Source of the DNA: Acidobacteriota bacterium
GTDB lineage: Bacteria > Acidobacteriota > Vicinamibacteria > Vicinamibacterales > JAKQTR01
DNA: 64,000 bases
Assembly: GCA_029562975.1 (NCBI GenBank)
Contig: JAKQTR010000042.1
Span: 1 to 64,000, forward strand
Direction of reading: 5' to 3'
Part shown: in pieces, positions 8,301 through 16,549 of the stretch
Numbering within the stretch: the stretch's first letter is position 1
How the letters are laid out: the number at the start of each line of letters is the position of its first letter
Position numbers and translations under genes: made by a program
The notes under the pieces: generated by a model
Database searches by the model: none
What the model saw: only the letters and a program-made list of their open reading frames with translations
What the model was told of the DNA's origin: nothing

Positions 8301-10189
8301 AGCACAGCTGTGCTGGCTTCCTCGCCAGTCTGTACCTCGCGCAGAACAGACGGGTATGGACGCGCAAGGCCACTGCACCATGGGCACTGGCGCAGAATGC
8401 CGGCGGGACCTGCATTCAGCCGGCTCAATCGAACGACATTAGGGCTTGTGCAGCAAGCTTCCAATGCGGCTCCGACGGAAAGGATCCGGCAGGCGGGGGA
8501 GAGACACAGCTCCGCGAACTCGTCGGCGTGCTCGGCGTCTGGTTCCGCATCGTCATCTGGCGTCAGCTTCTCATCCTGGGAGGCTGTGCTGACCCAGCTA
8601 AGTAGGTGTGCGTTGGCCTGCCCGAGTCCTGTCGGGTAAGGAAACCACTTCTTGTCGGCTTCAAAGACACGCAGAACTGGCGTTCCGCAGTGGACGCACG
8701 TGAGCAGAGGAATGACCGGCGACTGGCAGTCGGGACAGTGGAGTGCTTCGTCAAGCGTCAAGCGGCTCCAGGCCTGGGCCGTGTCAGAGCCTCGAGCAGG
8801 GCAGGTTCGCGAGACACAGACGGCGCCACTCCGAAGACCTCGTAAGAAGAAATGGAACCGGCTAGGCAGGAGCGGAGGCGAAGTCGAATCTCGGACGGCA
8901 TTGGCCCCCAGCATAACTAGCCACTCGATGATGCGAAGCGCGCCGTCCGATGACTCACCAAAGAGATCCTGTGCCGCTTCGGCCAATATGACCGGGCGAC
9001 AGGACGCAAGGGTGTGCAGCCGATGCAGCTCCGCGTTGTCGACCATCCAGTTCCACAGTAGCGCCCCGGGGGAAGACTCCGGTAGGAAGGCCCTTTGTGC
9101 CAGGCCAGTCTCCGCGATGAGTCTCACCAATGCTGGGGCGCTTCCCAAAGCCTGAGACCATCGATTCAACGCGCCTTCGTCTGGAACCGCCGCGAGGTAT
9201 CGCTCCAGGGGTACCCGGGGTGCGAGCGATGCCGCGAATCCAGTCGTTTGAACCCCCAGAACCACGTCATCCTTCGTAAATGGTTGCCCGGTCAAGGATT
9301 CAGCAAAGCCGGCGACGCGTTGGAGGTCGTCACCGAGAGTCGCGCTTGTGAGCACAAACTGGAGCTGATTGCGGGGAAACGCCAGTTGGAGACGCCGGAT
9401 CAGCAAGCCGACGTCAATGCCTTGCGCGCCGTTATACGTGTGAGCCTCGTCCAAGACCACGTAGCGCAAGCGTTGCTGAGTGAAGATCTCGCTGTCCTGA
9501 GGCCTGAGCAGCAGATACTCCAGCATCGCGAAGTTCGTCAGCAGGAGGTGCGGAGGCGCCGATCGAATCTCAGCCCTCGAGAAGCGCTCGTTTGGGTCGA
9601 GGATCTCCCGTGCATCCATCTCCGACGCATCAGCTCGATCGTGCGGAGTGTCGCCGGTGTAGCGACCAAAGGTGATGTCCGGGAGGCCCTTCAAGAGGCC
9701 ACGCATCCTGCCGAGCTGGTCGTTCGCCAGGGCGTTCATCGGGTAGATCACAATTGCCCGCACGCCCGGGCCCGGATTCCGCAGCGCATCGTCCAGGAGA
9801 GGAATCAAGAAGCACTCGGTCTTTCCACTGCCCGTGCCACTGGCAACGGCGACATTTCGGCCTTCGTGCACCATCCTGATGCTGCGTACCTGATGGAGGT
9901 AGAGCTGTCGGTCGACGTCGAACGCGGCAGGATTCAGCCGAAGGAGGCCCCGATGGAGGCGCACGGCCGACGAGTCTAAGATGAGCTGCCTGAGAGAGCG
10001 ATCGAGTTGATAGGCGGGTATTGAACTAAACAACGGTTCCTTGCAGAAGACGTCCCGACCTTCAAGTTCCTGCCAAAACCGCTCTCTTAACGCGGAGTCA
10101 GAATCGCTGATGAAGTTCTGTGTAAAGAGATAGCGGCGGTAGGTGTCACGAATTGTCGAGAAGAAGGTGCGCGCATTGATGTCAGCCAT
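5375..10189 (-). CDS. Large DEAH-box superfamily 2 helicase with DUF1998-type C-terminus (1604 aa)
   Basis: Last gene of the five-gene operon; probably an ATP-driven DNA translocase. Visible motifs: a Q-like segment (QLYLHQVRSIR, residue about 95), Walker A ASGTGSGKTE (115-125), VIYPMNALANDQ (148), TNFAMLEYLLLRP (218), LDEAHTYNGAQG (246), LTSATLG (280), then SSSTTFEMGVDVGQLKS (about 1020) and NYLQRAGRAGRR (about 1050). Several Cys pairs suggest zinc ribbons (CPDCQSP, CVHCG, CNRCGSL, CSRCNRV). The C-terminus has FDRVPGGAGYVARLHDEL and a Cys cluster (CPNSACDRLGSCYSC), as in DUF1998/MrfA-like (YprA, COG1205) proteins and the Druantia DruE or DISARM DrmA/DrmB proteins. It is much longer than MrfA (about 750 aa). 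The start overlaps the upstream gene by 8 nt. Role in defence is inferred. Confidence 0.85.
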   Translation of the reverse strand: MADINARTFFSTIRDTYRRYLFTQNFISDSDSALRERFWQELEGRDVFCKEPLFSSIPAYQLDRSLRQLILDSSAVRLHRGLLRLNPAAFDVDRQLYLHQVRSIRMVHEGRNVAVASGTGSGKTECFLIPLLDDALRNPGPGVRAIVIYPMNALANDQLGRMRGLLKGLPDITFGRYTGDTPHDRADASEMDAREILDPNERFSRAEIRSAPPHLLLTNFAMLEYLLLRPQDSEIFTQQRLRYVVLDEAHTYNGAQGIDVGLLIRRLQLAFPRNQLQFVLTSATLGDDLQRVAGFAESLTGQPFTKDDVVLGVQTTGFAASLAPRVPLERYLAAVPDEGALNRWSQALGSAPALVRLIAETGLAQRAFLPESSPGALLWNWMVDNAELHRLHTLASCRPVILAEAAQDLFGESSDGALRIIEWLVMLGANAVRDSTSPPLLPSRFHFFLRGLRSGAVCVSRTCPARGSDTAQAWSRLTLDEALHCPDCQSPVIPLLTCVHCGTPVLRVFEADKKWFPYPTGLGQANAHLLSWVSTASQDEKLTPDDDAEPDAEHADEFAELCLSPACRILSVGAALEACCTSPNVVRLSRLNAGPAGILRQCPWCSGLARPYPSVLREVQTGEEASTAVLAEAIVRGLPDEDTKKPAAARRLLVFSDSRQRAAYFAPYLARTSAQTLVLKPLYQAICAAVALAGDEGATFDAIAEQYRRVALTLPYVVVRKGGGGEEYSVEVKRPGQLLPAEKNRLKTDARLALFENFTASPRIRNNIAGLGLAYVEVAFSDDERDDLGRRLEWMFRPNESNGWAALQALLWMFVWRKALELPPDVPMSDLAPGPEAVTYHNSEQGPLDGRLRWRWNPYYAKMPKAVVSRSGQAEVLAVLLGKDKLAAGDEIKTRLDQVWQALVESAVLSSLRPNEYQLSYDRLVIKLPTVGYLCNRCGSLTGRALKATCLMPGCRGHLSSITPQDLASRFSNHHWFHRVTMTDPLPLEVREHTAQLTNETGRKYQNLFAGGDVNVLSSSTTFEMGVDVGQLKSVFLRNVPPTPANYLQRAGRAGRRREGAAFAVTYARGIPHDQVHYSQPLDIVQGVVPVPRISLANPRLSQRHVNSFLLGSFLRSGRIPAPTEPRQMTASWFFGESADSGAAVRPFVDWVTERSQSLVPSLSRIIDSSCNLLPADAFQESTTGLVRCRERFHERVASYRSQYEELTREIAGATAQEAVELARSRESVDRLLDQLLAESLIDVLASDHWLPGYAFPQDVVRLVVRDPQVSQRMRLERDIEYGLAEYAPGAEVVADGLLLKSRAVDLQNRAMEVRYYRSCSRCNRVVTANTRQELQPICAYCQSPAAGPGSRPSAYAVPMGFTTHVADRAKPVNIYRSRPPRTSELFFMGGAPPEAFVTHQKLLGVSTAHLRNGELFRVNAGSNFEGFSLCPSCGLAIAQQKAHRKPWGARCVGGRLLRLHLACRFATDTLQVRFDAVTPPPPPVTDRDFWLSLQTAFLFAAADVLEIPARDLGGTFRSQSEGTLKGELIVFDRVPGGAGYVARLHDELPSVLGRALDRVTNCPNSACDRLGSCYSCLRSFGNQFEWNHLKRNVVHDWLSAILQ

Positions 10190-10748
10190 GATCCTTCATC
10201 CACGAAAGGAGCGCCGCGTAAAAGATTGCCGCCAACTCCGCATCGTTGTGGTGCCTGAGGGCCAGGTACTGGGACTTGGTCAGCCGGATCGTGAGTGGCA
10301 CCAATGGACCACTGGGTCGCCTTCCGGAATCGCTGAAGCCGCGACCCAGGACACGCTGTGCCAAAGAGGAAGGGTCAGTCCCAGCCCTACGGAGCGCCCG
10401 ATTCAAGAGACGGAGGTTCACGAGCAACGTACGTGCCGTGTGATGTAATGCACTGCAAGTTCCTCTCGGGCACCGAAATTCGATTTCGACGGTCTGCCCC
10501 TTCCGGACCGGCCCCTCTGGCCGAGCACCACAGACCTCGCAGCGTGTTTCCCAGGCAACGTCAGCTCGCTGTCGGGGGGAGAGATAGTTGTAGACGGCAT
10601 CGGTTAGCCGCGATCCTGGAGCCTTCTTCTGCAGCCATTTAAGAAGAGCGCTTCGCCCTCGGACGTTAGACCTAAAAGACGGTGTATCCCAATAGCGCTC
10701 CTCGGACACGACTACGACGTTTGAGCGTCGACCGACATTAGCGCGCAT
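10182..10748 (-). CDS. Small zinc-ribbon-like protein of the helicase/Hsp70 operon (188 aa)
   Basis: I do not recognise a family. Four cysteines, C70-x2-C73 (CEVCG) and C93-x4-C98 (CPRGTC), are spaced like one zinc ribbon. The N-terminus contains a stretch reading RSALLKWLQKKAPGSRLTDAV, and the C-terminal half is helical (LTIRLTKSQYLALRHH), possibly a DNA- or protein-contact helix. It overlaps the Hsp70-like gene by 11 nt upstream and the helicase gene by 8 nt downstream, so the three are almost certainly translated together. A plausible role is an adaptor between the ATPase and the helicase; that is inference. Confidence 0.65.
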   Translation of the reverse strand: MRANVGRRSNVVVVSEERYWDTPSFRSNVRGRSALLKWLQKKAPGSRLTDAVYNYLSPRQRADVAWETRCEVCGARPEGPVRKGQTVEIEFRCPRGTCSALHHTARTLLVNLRLLNRALRRAGTDPSSLAQRVLGRGFSDSGRRPSGPLVPLTIRLTKSQYLALRHHNDAELAAIFYAALLSWMKDHG

Positions 10749-12180
10749 GGCCGTTTCCGAGGTGATAGCCGAACCGCAGGTTGCCGAATTCGCGAATCTC
10801 CGTCCTCTCGGGTCCGAGCGAACGGCTATGTGCAGAGACCCGGAACGTCAGGTCTCTGGTTAGCTCATGACGCACCCGGATCTCGTCATCCAGAAACCCC
10901 AGCGTCGGAACCGAGAAGTGCAGGACGTTGGTCTGAGCCGTACCTAGGTCAGCCAACCGATCGATGATTAGGTTAGCTTCGCGAGCATCTTCCACTAGGG
11001 CCAACGACAGGCTCCGCGGAGTGGTGTCCAGGGCCTGGCCGCGACGGACAAGCTCGAAGTGTGTCCCATCGCACAGCTGGAGGCCCAGAGTCTCGGCGAG
11101 CTCGTAGTTCCCCGGGATCTGCTCGAGGATGGCCGCGCCATGGGCCACGTCCCATTCTGGACTTGCGGCAAGCCTGTATCGACCAGTGAAACGAGAGTCG
11201 GCAGCGAGGCGCTCGTTCAACAGCCAGAGCTGGCTGCTACCGCCGATCACAATGATGTCATCAATCGAGTCGATGCTGAGCCCTGCCTGAGCCACAGTTG
11301 ACGCCAACAGATTGATTGCCCGGTCGACAAACGGTCCGAGCACGCCGGCGGCACGTATCCTGGTGAGATCTACATGTGCCGATCGGCCTGCGTAGTGTTC
11401 AAGCCCAATGGGCACCTGCTCTTCAGCCGATAGGGCGCACTTCGCCATTTCTGAACGAATGATGAGCTGGTCGCGATCTATGGTGGGCACTTCCTCAATC
11501 GCGAGGCTGTCGCCACGGGCGTCCATTATCAACTTATGAACCAAGAGACTCAGCTCTTGGTCCATCAAATCTCCCGCGTCAGGCATTCCTTCCTTGGCAA
11601 GCTCGAAGATTGTCAGACCCTCAATTCGAAGAACGCTGACATCGAGCGTGCCACCACCCCAATCGAATACCGCCACGTGTCGGCTATTCCGAAGGTCGGT
11701 GAAGTAGCGGACGAACGCCGCGGTGGATTCGACAACGAAGCTACTGACTTCGATTCCAGCTAACTCGGCCGCCTCTCGAAGGACGCGCCGGGCCCGTGCG
11801 GATAAACCGACTGGAATGGAGAACGTCGCCTTTCGAATGCCTGCTCTCACGCCACGCTGCTGCGCCCGAACAGAAAGCTGCTTGAGCACCTCGGCCGCGA
11901 TATCTCTGGGCGTCCAGCTTCTCCCGGCCGTCACCCAGTGTCTATCGCTCTCAAGGCACCTCTTGATCGAGCCGACAACCTCGAAGCCGCCCAGTTGTTG
12001 AAGCTCGTGTCGGCGGTTCCAGGCGGACCGTCCTCCGATCACTTCATCCGTGGCTTGCTTGAGGATGATGACCGAAGGAAGCGGTTTGCCCAGCTCGTCG
12101 CCATACCGCTGTACGGCCCGACCATCAACCTCGACGGCGCTCGTGTTGGTCGCTCCGAAGTCAATACCGAAGTGGCCCAT
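10738..12180 (-). CDS. Hsp70/DnaK-like ATPase lacking the C-terminal lid (480 aa)
   Basis: Actin-fold ATPase of the Hsp70 family. Phosphate 1 motif GIDFGATNTS (residues 5-14), phosphate 2 motif FDWGGGTLDVSV (172-183) and adenosine motif IVIGGSSQLWLLNERL (310-325) are all present. SIPVGLSARARRVLREAAELAGI matches the DnaK helix that precedes the linker between lobes. The ATPase part ends near residue 355. The remaining 125 residues begin like a DnaK substrate-binding beta domain (ETLGLQLCDG, then LVRRGQALDT) but are too short for the alpha-helical lid. No J-protein is nearby. Third gene of the operon; starts 8 nt after the coiled-coil gene. It is not the housekeeping DnaK, which is about 640 aa. 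Confidence 0.8.
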   Translation of the reverse strand: MGHFGIDFGATNTSAVEVDGRAVQRYGDELGKPLPSVIILKQATDEVIGGRSAWNRRHELQQLGGFEVVGSIKRCLESDRHWVTAGRSWTPRDIAAEVLKQLSVRAQQRGVRAGIRKATFSIPVGLSARARRVLREAAELAGIEVSSFVVESTAAFVRYFTDLRNSRHVAVFDWGGGTLDVSVLRIEGLTIFELAKEGMPDAGDLMDQELSLLVHKLIMDARGDSLAIEEVPTIDRDQLIIRSEMAKCALSAEEQVPIGLEHYAGRSAHVDLTRIRAAGVLGPFVDRAINLLASTVAQAGLSIDSIDDIIVIGGSSQLWLLNERLAADSRFTGRYRLAASPEWDVAHGAAILEQIPGNYELAETLGLQLCDGTHFELVRRGQALDTTPRSLSLALVEDAREANLIIDRLADLGTAQTNVLHFSVPTLGFLDDEIRVRHELTRDLTFRVSAHSRSLGPERTEIREFGNLRFGYHLGNGHAR

Positions 12181-12188
12181 GACAGTAC

Positions 12189-13616
12189 CTACTTTGAGAT
12201 ATCAACACCGGCGGCTCGGAGTGCGCCAAGAACCTCATGGAGACGGAGGTGCAGCACGGTGGTCATGTCGGGAGACGGTCGAACACCATGTGGAGGGACA
12301 TGGCTGACGATCTTGGCAACTTCACTGGCGAGTCTGTTCTTGAACTCTGAGAGGTGAGCTGCGGTCGCCACCTCAATTCGATGAAGCAACTCCTCCCTCG
12401 TCGCATTGTGTGCCTGGCGCTCAGCTTCCACATCAGCCCTAGCCTGATCGCGCTCGGATCTGAGCGTGCCGGCCTCGGTGCGCAGGGCGGTCGTCGTGGT
12501 CTCTAGTTCTTGAATCTTGTCGGCCAGCTCGGACCTAATTGCTGCCGTGTCACGCTGCGACTGGCCCAGAAACCCGCGGGCAGCTTTGAGGATGCGCGCG
12601 TGTTGTTCTAGCTCATTCAGCCAGATATCCAGCTGCCGAAGTTGTCCAGCGACGTCAGCAACGGCCACGGCCGGCGGTTCCGGGGCGCTTGCTGAACGCA
12701 CGGCGCCAGGTTGAACCCGGAACTGCCCAGTAGCAGTCGGCACGCGCGGCGGAGTTGCAGCACCGGTCCCATCGGCTGACTGCTTGGCCTCGTCGCTAAG
12801 TGGTAGTTGTCCGCTTGGCGCTGGGGTGGTGGTTTCGGCTGCCGGCACCGGAGAGTCCGGCGGTACCTGGATGAAAGCTCTCGCAGGAATCGGTCGATCC
12901 GGGAAAACGCGAACCCACAGCGCTGGAACCGCCGCTAGGTCCGGGTCGAAGCTCGCTCGGGCGCGCGGGTCGACCATTCCAACGAGTTCCGCCAGAGCGT
13001 CGCCAACCGATCCGGGACCGAAATCAGGAGCCCCTTCACCAGCGAGCCAGGCAAGACCGACCCTGATTACCTCAAGCCGTGCAGGGAGGGTTGTCTCCGA
13101 TGCCCGAGCTAGGCGAAGCAGAACCAGTAAGAGTGACTCACCTTTCGTTCGCGCGGGACAGGCAAGAACGAGCGCCGCGACAAGCTTCGGTTGCTCTCTC
13201 AATAGCCGCCCCAGCCGTCCAACGTTCTCGTTTGACCGAGGCAAGTCCGCCAGTACCTCTGCCGCCGTTGTGGGATCGATCTTCATCAATTCCGATGCCA
13301 AGGTGAAACGCATGGGGCTACCGCGGTCAGCGTCCTTGGGTAAGAGTCTCAGCACTCTCGCGCGGGCCGACGGATCGAGTTGGGGCCAGAGTCTGGCAAT
13401 GCCGGCCCCGGCGACGCGGGGTGGCAGTCCAGGAATCGCGAGCGCGGTTCCAAGAACGGCCGGGTCTTCTGCCGTCGCTACCGCAAAGAGTTCGGTCCAC
13501 TCGTCTAGGACCTCTTTCGTCGGGTTTCCGGCTTTCTTGCCCGCCGCTCTCCGCTGACTTGCCAGCGCCTCGAGTTTCGCGATTGCAGCAGCTGGTGTTG
13601 GTTGTTCCAATGTCAT
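12189..13616 (-). CDS. Unknown protein with alpha-helical repeat N-terminus and long coiled coil (475 aa)
   Basis: Residues about 1-220 are rich in Leu/Ala helices and look like a HEAT-type repeat solenoid (LGTALAIPGLPPRVAGAGIARLW, then RLLREQPKLVAALVLACP). Residues about 230-310 are a Pro/Ala/Thr-rich linker. Residues about 320-430 form a long coiled coil (ELADKIQELETTTTALRTEA, SERDQARADVEAERQAHNA). A compact C-terminal segment (LHLRLHEVLGALRAAGVDI) follows. Its position just before an Hsp70-like gene makes a GrpE-like exchange-factor or scaffold role conceivable, but no GrpE motif is clear. Its start overlaps the 973-aa gene by 4 nt (ATGA). Confidence 0.65.
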   Translation of the reverse strand: MTLEQPTPAAAIAKLEALASQRRAAGKKAGNPTKEVLDEWTELFAVATAEDPAVLGTALAIPGLPPRVAGAGIARLWPQLDPSARARVLRLLPKDADRGSPMRFTLASELMKIDPTTAAEVLADLPRSNENVGRLGRLLREQPKLVAALVLACPARTKGESLLLVLLRLARASETTLPARLEVIRVGLAWLAGEGAPDFGPGSVGDALAELVGMVDPRARASFDPDLAAVPALWVRVFPDRPIPARAFIQVPPDSPVPAAETTTPAPSGQLPLSDEAKQSADGTGAATPPRVPTATGQFRVQPGAVRSASAPEPPAVAVADVAGQLRQLDIWLNELEQHARILKAARGFLGQSQRDTAAIRSELADKIQELETTTTALRTEAGTLRSERDQARADVEAERQAHNATREELLHRIEVATAAHLSEFKNRLASEVAKIVSHVPPHGVRPSPDMTTVLHLRLHEVLGALRAAGVDISK

Positions 13617-16534
13617 GGTTGCTCCGAGACGAGAACGGCCTCCACTTTCGGCGAAGACCTGCCTAACGCGCGTTCGAGTTCTGCGTCTTCAACGCAGGGT
13701 GATAGTTCAGCAAAACCCACACCGGGGGGCCAGAGCGGAGCCTCACCGACCTTCCCGCATCGTGCCGCAAGAGCCGTCATTGAGGCGGCAAGACAGGCGA
13801 ATGGACCCCTGGGCGAGTCAATTGACAGCTGACTGGCCTGTTCGAACTCGTCCAGACGGTACAGTGCGAGTTGCCAGAGACTCCGCGATACGAAGATCAG
13901 CGCTTTGGGAGCATCCGCAATCTCCTCGAGCTGACGCAGATCCCGGATGGCAGCTCCGAGAGCTATTCGCCGATCACGGTCAGTCTGAGTCCGAGTAACC
14001 GCCTGCAGGTATCGACGGGCGCCTTCGGTTATCTGGTGTGCTCCCGGAACGTCACCCAGAACCTGGGTGGCCAGCCGGGCGTTGCGAGCGATACGATCAC
14101 GCCACTCACATAACACGCTGGCCGGGTCAGGCGCTTCCGCAAGAAGCGACCTGACGATGCCCTCCCAGCGTCTAACGGGCAAACCCACAACTACTTGGTC
14201 TAGAGCAGCACTCCACGGTGGCCTCGGTTCGAGTTGCACGTGTGCCTGCCGAGCAGCCTGCACCCACTCTAGTAGTTCGGCGAACCGTCTCTCAACTGGC
14301 GCACAGTCCTGGCCAATTGGAGGCAATAGTTCGCTACCGTCGAATACCTGAGCACCTCTGGCGAACACCAAGAGCAAGTCGCACAAGGGACCCGCAAGTT
14401 CCACGGAGCCGGGGATGCAGGAAACGGCTTGCGGCTGGCGAACGATGGAATCGGCGGACCGTAATGCCTCGCCAATATTGGGGAGTGTGAAGACGGCCGA
14501 GTCCTCTGGCAGGGTGCCAATGCGCTGTCGAATCCGATCTGCGAACGCGACGTAGACAGACGAACGGACAAACGGACAGCCTCTAGGATGGACAGCGAGT
14601 TGAGCAGCGGCTCCAGGAACGGCCCGAGCTGCCGTGGCCCACTGGAGAAAGCCCACATCGCGTAGCCCCGACCGCGGCATTGGGGTGCCTACCCAGATCG
14701 TCTGAGCCTCAGGTCCGTCCAGCGCCACCAAGTTCACTCGGTAACGTGCTGGAGCTTCGAGCTGAAGAACTGGAAGTGGATCTTGCGCCTGATCGATCCA
14801 AACGGTCTGCGAGCGACCATTCTTCAGCTCGAGTCCAACTCTGGGCACCTTGAGCGACGTTGCCAGCGACACGGTCTCACAAGACAACGCACCGTCGATG
14901 CGCATGACAGCCGGCAACACACGGACAATCTGACGCCCGGGGCCTGCGGATCGAGCTTCAGCATTCTGCCAACCAGCCTGCCAACCTGGTGGCAGCTCAA
15001 CTTCTAGGGTTGCGTCCTCATCAACGCCTACGGCTAGCGGACGCCAGCGGAAGCGAATACCACGTGGTACGACGGTGAACCCAAGGACCTGGGGTTCTCC
15101 TCCTTTGCGAAGGAACCCTCGAGGCTCGAGGACTACCTGTCCCTGGCATGGGACGGATACTGCAAGTGAGTGCTCGGAACTACCAGGCGTCGGCAGCAGC
15201 CGCCGACGTTGTTCACCGATCTCGACCCACAGCCAGTAATCGTTCGTCGAGTCTTCCGGCCAGTTTGAGACTACAAGCCGTGGTGGCTCACCAACATACA
15301 CGTCGCTTCCAAGACGTGGATGTGTGAATCCCCCGGCAAACTCGAGGGAGGGAATCGGTGTGGAGCCGACGACGAAGAACCCCAGCTCGGCGAGGGGCGA
15401 AGCCGGCGCTAGGCGTACGCGAAAGACGTAGAAGTACTCGCCGCCCTGAGGGGACGAGGGAAGATCCAACACGCCGAGGTCTTCTCTAACTACCCGGTCG
15501 GGCGCAGCAAGGCTCTGCGCAACGATGAGGTAGTAATCGCCCGGACGCACAGCACCAGCAGAAGTCACAAATCGTCCGTCTGACGTCCGAAACAGTGCCG
15601 CGCTTGTCCGACCGGGCCACCACCATTGGTCGTCTGGGACTTCCCATCCGCCTTTTGCCGGGTGGCGGAAGGTACCACTAGGTCTGGACTCGCTGGTAAC
15701 AGGCCTGACCGGGTCGAAGACCCTTTTTCCTCCGGATAAGTAGACCCCTTTCGCAACACCGGCTTTGTCGAATCGGAGTTGAAGCTGAAGACGACCCACG
15801 TCGAGCGCCAGGAACGGCGGCGGATAGCCTTCCTTGGGCGGTGCAGGAGGATCCGGCCTGAGGAGTTCCAGCAACTCCGTCCAGAAACCCGTTCTATAGC
15901 CGGGGATGTTGCGTACCTCTTGTATCCCGGCCAAGGACGACCGCAGCCGGATGTAAACACCTGCCGTGGCCACAGTGAAGGCATAGCCCGTGTCACTGTT
16001 CAGGAACTCACTCACGCACCGAGGGAGCGCTGCAGGCAACACCACATCGTATTCCCGGCGAGAGAAGTGTCGTCCGTGCTCCCGAAGCAACCTTGTCAGT
16101 AGTTGGGCAAATGCGGGAAGACCGACCGCGGGAATGCCGGCATGCCGATAGACCACGCCGACGTAACGCCAAGGTCCAGTGCGGTCGTAGGTGTCCGGTT
16201 TGTCGGGAAAGTGCTCTTCGAGGAATCGAATGATGGCTGGCCCGTGTACATCATTCCAACTGCGCTGGTCTGCGGCCATGTGCAGGCGCTGGTAGAAGAG
16301 CTCGATGAAGCTCGTGTCGTCCCTGGATCCCTCCGCCGCCGCGTGGACAGCTGCGAGCGCTATGCACGGACGGAAGACCGGATGCCAGAGCTCCAGGTAC
16401 CTGCGGCCGAGCTCATCGTACAGACGACTTTTCTCGACGTCCTGCAGTTCCCGCTCGACAAGGAACTGGATCGGGCGCGCCCTGAGCTCGGACTGTATCC
16501 GTTCCGACAGCCCCTCCAGCCAACGATTGGACAT
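13613..16534 (-). CDS. Large protein of unknown function, first gene of the five-gene operon (973 aa)
   Basis: Begins MSNRWLEGLSERIQSELRARP. The first 200 residues are helical with a notable segment TGPWRYVGVVYRHAGIPAV. Residues about 230-640 look beta-rich, with repeated Pro/Gly/Trp-rich strands (DQWWWPGRTSAALF, SNDYWLWVEIGEQRRRLL-like stretches), suggesting several immunoglobulin- or jelly-roll-like modules. The last 300 residues are helical again (RRWEGIVRSLLAEAPDPASVLCEWRD). I see no nuclease, methylase, protease or nucleotide-binding motif. It is a candidate recognition or structural subunit because it heads the operon and is the largest non-helicase member. Function not assigned. Confidence 0.6.
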   Translation of the reverse strand: MSNRWLEGLSERIQSELRARPIQFLVERELQDVEKSRLYDELGRRYLELWHPVFRPCIALAAVHAAAEGSRDDTSFIELFYQRLHMAADQRSWNDVHGPAIIRFLEEHFPDKPDTYDRTGPWRYVGVVYRHAGIPAVGLPAFAQLLTRLLREHGRHFSRREYDVVLPAALPRCVSEFLNSDTGYAFTVATAGVYIRLRSSLAGIQEVRNIPGYRTGFWTELLELLRPDPPAPPKEGYPPPFLALDVGRLQLQLRFDKAGVAKGVYLSGGKRVFDPVRPVTSESRPSGTFRHPAKGGWEVPDDQWWWPGRTSAALFRTSDGRFVTSAGAVRPGDYYLIVAQSLAAPDRVVREDLGVLDLPSSPQGGEYFYVFRVRLAPASPLAELGFFVVGSTPIPSLEFAGGFTHPRLGSDVYVGEPPRLVVSNWPEDSTNDYWLWVEIGEQRRRLLPTPGSSEHSLAVSVPCQGQVVLEPRGFLRKGGEPQVLGFTVVPRGIRFRWRPLAVGVDEDATLEVELPPGWQAGWQNAEARSAGPGRQIVRVLPAVMRIDGALSCETVSLATSLKVPRVGLELKNGRSQTVWIDQAQDPLPVLQLEAPARYRVNLVALDGPEAQTIWVGTPMPRSGLRDVGFLQWATAARAVPGAAAQLAVHPRGCPFVRSSVYVAFADRIRQRIGTLPEDSAVFTLPNIGEALRSADSIVRQPQAVSCIPGSVELAGPLCDLLLVFARGAQVFDGSELLPPIGQDCAPVERRFAELLEWVQAARQAHVQLEPRPPWSAALDQVVVGLPVRRWEGIVRSLLAEAPDPASVLCEWRDRIARNARLATQVLGDVPGAHQITEGARRYLQAVTRTQTDRDRRIALGAAIRDLRQLEEIADAPKALIFVSRSLWQLALYRLDEFEQASQLSIDSPRGPFACLAASMTALAARCGKVGEAPLWPPGVGFAELSPCVEDAELERALGRSSPKVEAVLVSEQP

Positions 16535-16549
16535 GGTCGGACCATCCAG

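Noticed and set aside
12189-13616. Naming the coiled-coil gene grpE
   Set aside because: Context and coiled coil are suggestive, but the sequence lacks a recognisable GrpE beta domain and is more than twice the usual length.
5375-16534. Calling the operon DISARM or Druantia
   Set aside because: Only the helicase resembles those systems. No DISARM methylase or phospholipase-D-type nuclease, and none of the small Druantia partners, are present; an Hsp70-like protein is not part of either as far as I know.
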